A DNA stretch of 24,823 nt from DASPHG01 sp035629775. Its GTDB lineage: Bacteria > Actinomycetota > Thermoleophilia > Solirubrobacterales > Thermoleophilaceae. The notes under the pieces are model-generated. The model was given only the letters and a program-made list of their open reading frames with translations, searched no databases and was not told the origin of the DNA. Shown in pieces: positions 16,516-23,665 of the stretch (positions within the stretch are counted from its first letter, which is position 1; each line of letters starts with the position of its first letter). The stretch lies in the NCBI GenBank assembly GCA_035629775.1, contig DASPHG010000052.1, forward strand, positions 1 to 24,823. The letters are read 5' to 3'. The position numbers and the translations under genes were made by a program.

Positions 16516-16788
16516 ATGGGGGGCGCGCGTTACTTGGGTGTGATTGCCGCGGCGCTCGCCTTCGGCGCCTGCGGGGGCGACTCGGGGCCCGACGTCCCGG
16601 CCGTCGAGCGCGCCCTCGCCGAGGACGTGGAGGTCCAGACCGGCACCGAGGACGTGGCGGTCGAGTGCGCCGAAGACGTGGGTGAGGGCGACGTCTGCAG
16701 CGTGAGCGCCGCCGGCGGGGTGAAGGCGGAGGTCCGAGTCACTCGAATCGACGGCGACGAGGCCGACGGCGAGGTCGTCCAGCCCTAG
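16516..16788 (+). CDS. Small putative lipoprotein, DUF4333-like
   Basis: A 90-residue exported protein. The first 18 residues are hydrophobic and end in LAFGAC, a near-lipobox with Cys19 as the possible lipidation site; Phe at -3 is unusual. The mature part (VPAVERALAEDVEVQTG, VAVECAEDVGEGDVCSV, VRVTRIDGDEADGEV) resembles the DUF4333 domain of actinobacterial lipoproteins, with two cysteines that could pair. Function is unknown. It is divergent from the phosphoesterase gene and shares its -10 heptamer. Its last 4 bp overlap the stop of the convergent DUF255 gene. Confidence 0.75.
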   Translation: MGGARYLGVIAAALAFGACGGDSGPDVPAVERALAEDVEVQTGTEDVAVECAEDVGEGDVCSVSAAGGVKAEVRVTRIDGDEADGEVVQP

Positions 16789-18719
16789 CCGAGGAGGGTC
16801 TCGAGCTCCGCCGGCTCCGTGACCGGGCGCTGGCAGGCAAAGCGCTCGCAGACGTACGCGGCGGCCCGCCCGTCCACGGGCTCCCGGCCTTCGAGCAGCG
16901 GCACCCCGTCCGGCTCGCCACCCGCGAGCACGATGTGCGGCCGGAAGCGCTCTCGTACCAGCCGCTCGAGTGGCTCGCGGCCCGGACCGACCAGGGCCAC
17001 CTCCTTGACCGCCGCGAAGTGGAAGTCGAGCGCCTGGAGGAGGTGCGCGAACGCCTGCGGATGCTGGCCGGCGACGCGGTGGAGGAGCCGGAGGACCCCG
17101 ACCGCGCGTTGCTCGTACTCGTACTCGCCTGTGAGCGCGGCCAGCCGGAGGAGCCCGTAGGCGGCGCTCGAGTTGCCGGCGGGGATCGGGTGGTCCTCCA
17201 GGTCCTTGCGGCGTGCGACGAGCTGCTCGTGGTCGGACGAGGTCTCGAAGAAACCGCCGCGCTGCTCGTCGGCGAACCGCTCGATCATCGTGTCCGCGAT
17301 GGCCCGCGCCTCGGTGAACCAGCGCGGCTCGAAGGTGGCCTCGTACAGCGTCAGAAGGGCCTCGAGCAGGAAGGCGTGGTCCTCGAGGTAGGCGTTCAGC
17401 TTCGCCTGCCCGTCCTTCCAGGTCCGCAGCAGGCGACCGTCCGCGTCGCGCAGGTCGCGCAGGATGAAGTCGGCGCAGCCGCGCGCGGCGTCGAGGTAGT
17501 CGGCGCGGTCGAGGACCGCGCCGGACTCCGCCAGGGCGGCGGTCATCAGCGCGTTCCACGAGGTCAGCCGCTTGTCGTCGAGTCCCGGCCAGACGCGCTG
17601 CGCGCGGACCTCGTACACCCGGCGCTTCAACTCGGGCGGAGCGACGCCCGCCCGCACCGGGATGTTCTTGCCCTCGAAGTTGCCGCCGGCGGTGGCACCG
17701 AAGGCCGCCACCGCCTCATCGCCGCCGGCCTCGCGCAGCTCGTCGAGCGACCAGACGTAGAACTTGCCCTCCTCGCCCTCGGAGTCGGCGTCGAGCGCCG
17801 AGTGGAAGCCACCCTCGTCGCCGCGCATCTCGCGCAACGCCCAGTCGAGTGTCTCCTCGCAGACCTCGCGGAAGAGCGGCTCGGCGGTCATCTGCCATCC
17901 GTGCAGGTAGGCGCGTGCGAGCAGGGCGTTGTCGTAGAGCATCTTCTCAAAGTGGGGAACCAGCCAGGTCGCGTCCACCGAGTAGCGCGCGAACCCGCCG
18001 CCGATCTGGTCGTACATGCCCCGCGACGCCATCGCCCGAAGCGTGTGGGCGGTCATGTCGGTTTCCCCGCGGCGCAGCAGGAACTCGATCGCGGACGCGG
18101 GCGGGAACTTCGGCGCCGCGCCGAAGCCGCCGTTGACGCGGTCGTAGCTCTGCTTCAGCGCCGCGACCGCGTCCTCCAGCAGCCGCGGGTCCATCACGTC
18201 GTTCGAAGGCTCGAGCAGCGCACCGCCCTGTAGCCGCGCCGCCACCCGCTCCGACCCGGCACGGATCTCCTCGCGCTTGTCGTCCCACGCTTCGATCACG
18301 GCTCCGAGGATCCGTCGCCAACTCGGCATGCCGCCCCGGTCCTCGGGCGGGAAGTACGTGCCGGCATAGAAGGGGACCTGTTCCGGCGTGAGGAACACGT
18401 TGAGCGGCCAGCCGCCGTGGCCGGTCATCGCCTGGCAGGCCTCCATGTAGATCGCGTCGAGGTCGGGCCGCTCCTCGCGGTCGAGCTTCACGCAGACGAA
18501 GTGCTCGTTCATGCACTCGGCGGTCGCCTCGTCCTCGAACGACTCGCGCTCCATCACGTGGCACCAGTGGCAGGCCGAGTACCCGATCGACAGCAGGATC
18601 GGCCGGTCCTCCTCGCGGGCGCGCGCTAGCGCCTCCTCGCCCCACGGGTACCAGTCCACCGGGTTGTCCTTGTGCTGCAGGAGGTAGGGGGAGGTCTCGT
18701 CGGCGAGGCGGTTGGCCAT
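16785..18719 (-). CDS. DUF255 thioredoxin-domain protein (YyaL family)
   Basis: A 644-residue cytoplasmic protein. The N-terminal thioredoxin-like domain has SPYLLQHKDNPVDWYPW, and Cys50-H-W-Cys53 in YSACHWCHVM, the family hallmark. The rest is an alpha/alpha toroid like six-hairpin glycosidases, with MLYDNALLARAYL, GGFHSALDADSEGEEGKFYVW (in part) and the C-terminal LAGGEPDG. Family members are conserved from bacteria to animals, with no firmly established reaction; older annotations as cellulase or kinase-like are weak. The ATG at 18719 is chosen over 18737 because MANRLADETSPYLLQH matches the family start and lies 7 nt after a TAGCCT. Length is normal. Confidence 0.93.
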   Translation of the reverse strand: MANRLADETSPYLLQHKDNPVDWYPWGEEALARAREEDRPILLSIGYSACHWCHVMERESFEDEATAECMNEHFVCVKLDREERPDLDAIYMEACQAMTGHGGWPLNVFLTPEQVPFYAGTYFPPEDRGGMPSWRRILGAVIEAWDDKREEIRAGSERVAARLQGGALLEPSNDVMDPRLLEDAVAALKQSYDRVNGGFGAAPKFPPASAIEFLLRRGETDMTAHTLRAMASRGMYDQIGGGFARYSVDATWLVPHFEKMLYDNALLARAYLHGWQMTAEPLFREVCEETLDWALREMRGDEGGFHSALDADSEGEEGKFYVWSLDELREAGGDEAVAAFGATAGGNFEGKNIPVRAGVAPPELKRRVYEVRAQRVWPGLDDKRLTSWNALMTAALAESGAVLDRADYLDAARGCADFILRDLRDADGRLLRTWKDGQAKLNAYLEDHAFLLEALLTLYEATFEPRWFTEARAIADTMIERFADEQRGGFFETSSDHEQLVARRKDLEDHPIPAGNSSAAYGLLRLAALTGEYEYEQRAVGVLRLLHRVAGQHPQAFAHLLQALDFHFAAVKEVALVGPGREPLERLVRERFRPHIVLAGGEPDGVPLLEGREPVDGRAAAYVCERFACQRPVTEPAELETLLG

Positions 18720-18726
18720 CACGTCG

Positions 18727-18732
18727 AGGCTA
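18727..18732 (-). promoter_or_regulatory. Putative -10 of the DUF255 gene
   Basis: TAGCCT on the minus strand ends 7 nt before the ATG at 18719, the same motif and spacing as the phosphoesterase gene. Confidence 0.45.
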
Positions 18733-18763
18733 CCCACGGTCGCTGGCGCATACGCACTAACGG

Positions 18764-21421
18764 GTGTACGTTGGCTTTACGCGCCGCACGTCCTCCACAC
18801 CCCGATGTCTGCGTGTGGTCGCGGTCTTTTCGTTCGCCCTGGCGGCCCTCGCACCGGCCGCGGGCGCCGACCACAGCGTCAAGAACCTGGTCTCGACCGG
18901 GCCGGCCGGGGGCAACGGCAGCGTCGACTCCGACTTCGGCGGCATCTCGCGCGATGGCACGCGCGTCTTCTTCATGACCGGCGAGAAGCTGGTCGCGGGT
19001 GACGACGACGGCGGGGTACGGGACGTCTACCAGCACTTCCGGCGCGAGACGACGCTCATCTCGACCGGCCCCGCGGCGGGAACGGGTCCACTGGGGGAGG
19101 CCATGTTCAAGGGCGTTACCCAGAACGGCGCGAGGGTCTTCTTCGAGACGACGGAAAGGCTGGTCGACGGGGACGACGACGGTGGCCAGACGGACGTGTA
19201 CATGCGCAGCGGCGCCTCGACGGCGCTCATCTCCACCGGCCCGCAGAACGCGAACGCCGCGGTGGGCAGCCAGTTCGGCGGGGTCTCCGGCGAGGGCCGA
19301 CACTTCTTCTTCATCACGGCAGCCGCGCTGACCGCGGACGACACGGACGCGGACCTCGACGTCTATCAGCGAAGCGTGCCCGTGAGCACGCTGACCCCGG
19401 CAGTGCTCGTTTCGGGCGGGCCGAACGCGGGAGGTGGTGACTCGAAAGGCGCGTTCTTCCAGAGGGTCGCCGACGACGGCAGCCCGGTCTTCTTCGCGAC
19501 GGACGAGCCGCTGGTGGCCGGCGACGGCGACCTGCTTGCGGACGTCTACCAGCGCACGTTCGGCCCCGGTGGAGCGACCACGCTCGTGTCGACTGGCCCG
19601 ACCGACCCGGACGTCGCCCACGCCGGGCTCTTCCGAATCTCGGCCGACGGGACGCGGGTCTTCTTCAGCACCACCGACAAGCTGGTCGCCGCCGATACGG
19701 ACTCGGTGACGGACTTGTACGAGCGCGCGGGCACGGCGACGACGCTCGTGTCCGTGGGCGAGGGAGTGGGCGGCAATGGTGCCTTCGATGTCAACCCGTC
19801 GCACCTTTCGCTTGACGGCACGCGAGTGACCTTCGTAACACAGGAGAAGCTGTCGCTGGCCGACGGGGACTCACAGCCTGACGTCTACCAGCGCGCCGGG
19901 GGGGTGACCCAGCTGCTGTCCCGGGGCACGGCCGGCGGGAACGGCGCTTTCATGGCCACTTTCCAGGGCGCGACGGAGGACGGCACGCGGGTCTTCTTCG
20001 GCACGACCGAGAAGCTGATCGACGCAGACACCGACGACGGCAGCAAGGGCGACGTGTACGAGTGGAGCGGCGGCCAGGTGACGCTCGTCTCGACGGGGGC
20101 CCCGGAGGGGGAGAGCGCCGACTACGGCTTCCACGCGGTCTCTACCGACGGCGCTCGCGTCCTCTTCGCGCACCTCGAGCCAATCTGCTGCGTCGGGGGT
20201 TTCGCATTCCCCTTTGGGCGGGCCCTCTACGAGCGCGCGAGCGGCGCAACGACGTCGATCGCGCCCCGCTTTGACGGGGCGGGGCGAGGTTTCTTCGGCG
20301 TAGGCCCGCTGTTCCAGGGCGCCTCCGCCGACGGCACACGGGTGTTCGTCGTGACCCCGACGGCGCTCCTGCCAGCCGACACGGACACTGCCTACGACGT
20401 CTATGCGGTGCGCATTCCGGCACCGCCCGAAACGACGATCGCCTCCGGCCCCGACAGCACGATCACCGATACGACCCCGGCGTTCGAGTTCTCCGGGGGT
20501 GCGACCGCAACAAGCTTCGAGTGCCGGATCGACGTGGCCGCCTTCGCGGCCTGCACCTCGCCGTTCACGTCGCCACCGCTATCCGACGGTCCGCATGTCT
20601 TCGAGGTACGTGCAGTCGATGTCGAGGGCGACGCCGACCAGAGCCCCGCGAGCAGGGCCTTCACCGTTGACACGACCGCCGAGACCACGATCGACTCGGG
20701 GCCGGCGGGTACGACCAGCGACCCCAAGCCGACGTTCTCCTTCTCCTCGCCCGACGCCGGCGCCACGTTCGAATGCCGTTTCGACGTGGCCGCCTTTGTC
20801 GTCTGCGCGTCACCCTTCACCTCGGCTTCGCTTCCCGACGGCCTTCATACCTTCGCGGTGCGCGCGACGGACACGCTCGGAAACGTCGATGGGAGCCCCG
20901 CAAGCCGCACGTTCACCGTCGACACTTCGGTCACAGCGAATTGCCCCACGGGCACATCGGCAGGCGTCGTTTGCCAGGACAAGCCGGCCGGAGGCCTCAC
21001 CATCACCGGCACCGCGGGGGCCGATCGGATCGTTGGGAGCTCGGCCAACGACACGATTCGATGCGGAGCCGGCAAGGACACGGTCTCCGGCGGCCGGGGC
21101 AAGGACGACATCCGCTGTGGCGCGGGGAAAGACAAGATCAAGGGCGGCGGGGGCAAAGACCGGCTCGAGGGCCAGGCGGGCAACGACAAGGTGGGCGGCG
21201 ATGCAGGCAACGACAGGATCGGCGGCGGCTCCGGTAAGGACCGGCTCAAGGGGAACGCAGGCGAGGACCGGCTCGGCGGCGGTGGTGGAAACGACCGCCT
21301 GAACACCCGCGATGGTACGGGCGGCGACCACGCGAATTGCGGCGAGAACCGCGGCGATCTCGACCGCGCCTCGGTCGATACCGGTGACACCACAACCGGC
21401 TGCGAGCGCGTAGCGAGCTGA
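18764..21421 (+). CDS. Secreted multi-repeat protein: nine propeller-type repeats, two Ig-like repeats, RTX tail
   Basis: An 885-residue exported protein of unknown role. A basic N-terminus and hydrophobic stretch end in APAAGA (about residue 35), a signal peptide. Residues about 42-549 are nine tandem ~57-residue repeats with the pattern L[VI]STGP, DGTRVFF, and an acidic loop followed by DVYxR, like WD40/PD40 beta-propeller blades. Residues about 551-725 are two Ig-like repeats with FECRxDVAAFxxC and SPASRxFTVDT. Residues about 748-845 are RTX calcium-binding nonapeptides, and the C-terminus has paired cysteines. GTG 18764 is chosen (7 nt after TACGCA); GTG 18815 would still keep a short signal. 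A surface or matrix binding role is a guess. Confidence 0.88.
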   Translation: MYVGFTRRTSSTPRCLRVVAVFSFALAALAPAAGADHSVKNLVSTGPAGGNGSVDSDFGGISRDGTRVFFMTGEKLVAGDDDGGVRDVYQHFRRETTLISTGPAAGTGPLGEAMFKGVTQNGARVFFETTERLVDGDDDGGQTDVYMRSGASTALISTGPQNANAAVGSQFGGVSGEGRHFFFITAAALTADDTDADLDVYQRSVPVSTLTPAVLVSGGPNAGGGDSKGAFFQRVADDGSPVFFATDEPLVAGDGDLLADVYQRTFGPGGATTLVSTGPTDPDVAHAGLFRISADGTRVFFSTTDKLVAADTDSVTDLYERAGTATTLVSVGEGVGGNGAFDVNPSHLSLDGTRVTFVTQEKLSLADGDSQPDVYQRAGGVTQLLSRGTAGGNGAFMATFQGATEDGTRVFFGTTEKLIDADTDDGSKGDVYEWSGGQVTLVSTGAPEGESADYGFHAVSTDGARVLFAHLEPICCVGGFAFPFGRALYERASGATTSIAPRFDGAGRGFFGVGPLFQGASADGTRVFVVTPTALLPADTDTAYDVYAVRIPAPPETTIASGPDSTITDTTPAFEFSGGATATSFECRIDVAAFAACTSPFTSPPLSDGPHVFEVRAVDVEGDADQSPASRAFTVDTTAETTIDSGPAGTTSDPKPTFSFSSPDAGATFECRFDVAAFVVCASPFTSASLPDGLHTFAVRATDTLGNVDGSPASRTFTVDTSVTANCPTGTSAGVVCQDKPAGGLTITGTAGADRIVGSSANDTIRCGAGKDTVSGGRGKDDIRCGAGKDKIKGGGGKDRLEGQAGNDKVGGDAGNDRIGGGSGKDRLKGNAGEDRLGGGGGNDRLNTRDGTGGDHANCGENRGDLDRASVDTGDTTTGCERVAS
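18887..20410 (+). repeat. Nine tandem ~57-codon repeats
   Basis: Each unit begins LVSTGP or a variant, has an [DE][DG][TA]RVFF strand in the middle, and ends in a D-x-D...DVY loop. Eight of nine units keep the acidic loop; unit eight has CCVGGFAFPFGRALY instead. The repeats are diverged at DNA level, so this is an old protein repeat, not recent duplication. Confidence 0.8.
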
Positions 21422-21422
21422 C

Positions 21423-22847
21423 CTAGCCGCGCCCTGCGCCTCGCAGCGCAGAGCGCTTGATCTTGCCGCTCGCGGTCTTCGGAAGCTCCTCGGCGAACTC
21501 GACGATGCGCGGGTATTTGTAGGGCGCCGTCTCCGCCCGCACGTGTTCCTGGAGCTCGCGCGCGAGCGCGTCCCCGGGCTCGTGGCCCTCGCGGAGCACC
21601 ACCACCGCCCGCACCACGGATCCGCGCTCCTCGTCGGGCGCCGCCACGGCCGCGGCCTCGGCGACCGCGGGATGCGAGACGAGGGCCGACTCGACCTCGA
21701 AGGGGCCGATCCGGTAGCCCGCGGAGATGATCACGTCGTCGGTGCGGCCCTCGAACCACAGATAGCCGTCCTCGTCCTCGCGCACGCGATCGCCGGTTCG
21801 CCACGCGTCGGACGGACCGTCCAGGAAGAACGTCGGGACGGTCGCCGGGTCCACGCACAGCTCGCCCGCGTCTACCCAGAGCCTGAAGCCGGGGAGGGGG
21901 AGCCCCATCGACCCTGGCCGCACGGCCGGCCCGATCGGCATGCCGGTGAGCGCACCCGTCTCGGTCTGGCCGTAGCCGTCGTGGATCTCGATGCCGACGG
22001 CGTCGCGCCACAGCCGCACGATCTCGGGGTTGAGCGGCTCGCCCGCGGCGACCGCCCGCCGTAGCGCCGGCAGCTCGCGCAGCTCGGTGCGCTTCGCCAT
22101 CGCGCGGTACTCGGTCGGCGCCATGCAGAGCACGTTCACGCTTTCCCGCGCTGCGACGTCGAGCCGCTCCTCGGGATCGAAGCGCGCGTCGTGGAGCAGG
22201 GCGGTGGCGCCCATCAGCCACGGCGCGATGAAGACGTTGCGCGCCGACTTCGACCACCCCGAGGCCGCCGTGCACCACGCCAGGTCGCCCGCGCGCGCGC
22301 CGAACCAGTGCTCGGCCTGGATCCGCTGGCCCAGGAGATAGCGCTGGCCATGGCGGATCGGCTTCGGCTCGCCGGCGGTGCCGGACGTGAACGTGATGAG
22401 CGCGGGGTCCTCGCCGCCGAGCGCGACGGCCGGGGCGGGCGGCGACTCGTAGAGCGCGGTGTCCGGGACCACGAGGAGTGGCCCGTCGAAGCCCGCCTCG
22501 CGGACCGTGTCGGCGTCGCGCTCGTCCGCGACCACGACTCGCGGCTCGACCAGGTCCATGCGCGCGCGCAGGTCCTTCGGGCGCAGCTGCTCCGTGCAGG
22601 GCAGCGCCACCGCGCCGATCCGGAAGCAGGCCACCATCGCCTCCACCCACTCGGGGCGGTTGCCGATCACGGTCATCACGACGTCCCCGCGCCCGGCGCC
22701 GGCGGCCGCCAGCGCGCCCGCCAGGCGGGCGGCCCGGTCGGCCAGTTCGGCGAAGGCGATCTCCCGCCGCGAGCCGTCCCGCGCGAGCGCCACGAGCGCC
22801 GTGCGGGCAGCGGGGGCCGCCCCCACAACTTCCGTTGCGAAGTTCAA
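21423..22847 (-). CDS. AMP-dependent acyl-CoA synthetase, medium-chain (MACS) type
   Basis: A 474-residue adenylate-forming ligase that would activate a carboxylic acid to its CoA thioester. The ATP-binding loop TFTSGTAGEPKP is at 152-163, the adenine motif DGYGQTET lies mid-protein, and the hinge region WRTGDRVREDEDGYLWFEGR is followed by DDVIISAGYRI. The final PKTASGKIKRSALR holds the catalytic lysine. W-C-T-A-A-S-G-W-S-K is characteristic of the acetyl/medium-chain group. Length is below the usual 530-570, mainly through a short N-terminus. The start is TTG at 22847, chosen because MNFATEVV matches the family start; no clear ribosome site is seen. It ends 1 bp from the convergent repeat protein. 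Acid substrate unknown. Confidence 0.92.
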   Translation of the reverse strand: MNFATEVVGAAPAARTALVALARDGSRREIAFAELADRAARLAGALAAAGAGRGDVVMTVIGNRPEWVEAMVACFRIGAVALPCTEQLRPKDLRARMDLVEPRVVVADERDADTVREAGFDGPLLVVPDTALYESPPAPAVALGGEDPALITFTSGTAGEPKPIRHGQRYLLGQRIQAEHWFGARAGDLAWCTAASGWSKSARNVFIAPWLMGATALLHDARFDPEERLDVAARESVNVLCMAPTEYRAMAKRTELRELPALRRAVAAGEPLNPEIVRLWRDAVGIEIHDGYGQTETGALTGMPIGPAVRPGSMGLPLPGFRLWVDAGELCVDPATVPTFFLDGPSDAWRTGDRVREDEDGYLWFEGRTDDVIISAGYRIGPFEVESALVSHPAVAEAAAVAAPDEERGSVVRAVVVLREGHEPGDALARELQEHVRAETAPYKYPRIVEFAEELPKTASGKIKRSALRGAGRG

Positions 22848-22900
22848 AGGGCGCCGCCGGGGGCCGACGCAGAGCTTGTGACGAAGGGCACCAGAAAGAA

Positions 22901-22928
22901 TGGACGCTGCCGGAGCGTTTGCTACCGT
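22901..22928 (+). promoter_or_regulatory. Putative promoter of the second riboswitch transcript
   Basis: TGGACG (22901-22906), 16-nt spacer, TACCGT (22923-22928) in the context TTGCTACCGT that also precedes copy 1. The riboswitch conserved blocks start 8 nt later. Confidence 0.45.
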
Positions 22929-22936
22929 AGCCGGAC

Positions 22937-23058
22937 GCCGAGGCCGCGCAAGACGCGCGGCGCGGGGGACCCAGGTTGTTGGGGCGAACCTCCTTCGGGA
23001 GGCGCGCGAGCTCTTTCAGCGCGAGCCCGTCAGCTAACTCCGCAGGCGTACGAAAGAG
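22937..23058 (+). promoter_or_regulatory. c-di-AMP riboswitch (ydaO-yuaA type), copy 2
   Basis: All conserved blocks of copy 1 recur: GCCGAGG (22937-22943), GCGGGGGACCC (about 22962-22972), GGGGCGAACC (22981-22990), and a 50-nt 3' block (23010-23058) differing from copy 1 at only four positions, including CCCGTCAGCTAAC and GCAGGCG. CTCTTTC (23011-23017) pairs with GAAAGAG (23052-23058). A UUCG-capped hairpin (CCTCCTTCGGGAGG, 22989-23002) replaces the larger variable stem of copy 1. The 3' arm touches the ATG at 23059, so ligand-stabilised pairing would directly block ribosome entry. Predicted ligand is cyclic di-AMP. Confidence 0.92.
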
Positions 23059-23628
23059 ATGGTTAAGCCGCCGCGACATACTTCTGCGCGCACCCTCGCG
23101 ACGACGGTGTGCATCCTCGCCTGCCTGCCCGGGAGCGCCCTCGCGGCGAACGACGGCGGGGCCTCGATGGACGACCCGAAGTACCGGCCGGCCAAGAAGG
23201 CGAAGATCGTCAACGGCTACGCGATCGCTCCGCGGAGCGCCCCGAAGCGCGTGAAGCGCGCGATCGAGGCCGCGAACGAGATCATCCGCAAGCCCTACAA
23301 GTACGGCGGCGGCCACGCGTCCGTGAAGGACCGCGGCTACGACTGCTCGGGCACCGTCTCGTATGCGCTCATCGGCGCCAAGCTGCTGAAGTCTCCGATG
23401 CCGTCGGGCAGCTTCATGAAGTGGGCCCGCTCCGGCAAGGGCAAGTGGATCTCGGTCTTCGCGAACGGCGGCCACGCCTACGCGGTGATCGCCGGCCTTC
23501 GGCTGGACACCGGCATGCGCGACCCGAACGGCCGGCGCTACGGGCAGAAGCCCGGCAGCGGCCCGCGCTGGAACAAGACGATGCGCAGCCCGAAGGGGTA
23601 CCGCATCCGTCACCCCAGCGGGTTCTAG
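23059..23628 (+). CDS. Secreted NlpC/P60-like cell-wall hydrolase
   Basis: A 189-residue exported cysteine peptidase-like protein expected to cut peptide cross-links of peptidoglycan. Residues 1-30 are a signal peptide ending in GSALAA. The catalytic Cys96 is in RGYDCSGTVSYAL, with the preceding YKYGGGH typical of the fold; His139 is in GGHAYAVI; Asp150 or a nearby polar residue would be the third member. Basic residues are frequent, as in wall-binding proteins. ATG 23059 is the only start that keeps the signal peptide, and it abuts the riboswitch. In Actinobacteria NlpC/P60 genes are known targets of c-di-AMP riboswitches. The next gene is 37 nt away. Confidence 0.9.
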   Translation: MVKPPRHTSARTLATTVCILACLPGSALAANDGGASMDDPKYRPAKKAKIVNGYAIAPRSAPKRVKRAIEAANEIIRKPYKYGGGHASVKDRGYDCSGTVSYALIGAKLLKSPMPSGSFMKWARSGKGKWISVFANGGHAYAVIAGLRLDTGMRDPNGRRYGQKPGSGPRWNKTMRSPKGYRIRHPSGF

Positions 23629-23649
23629 CCGACCCCAGCACCATCTCGT

Positions 23650-23655
23650 TATTGT
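23650..23655 (+). promoter_or_regulatory. Putative -10 of the acyl-CoA dehydrogenase gene
   Basis: TATTGT is followed by 10 nt and the ATG at 23666; no Shine-Dalgarno is present in between. Confidence 0.35.
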
Positions 23656-23665
23656 CCTCGCCCCA

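Noticed and set aside
21000..21310. Short regular GGC-rich repeats, possible CRISPR or DNA satellite
   Set aside because: They are in-frame RTX nonapeptide codons with varying sequence; there are no spacers or conserved direct repeats.
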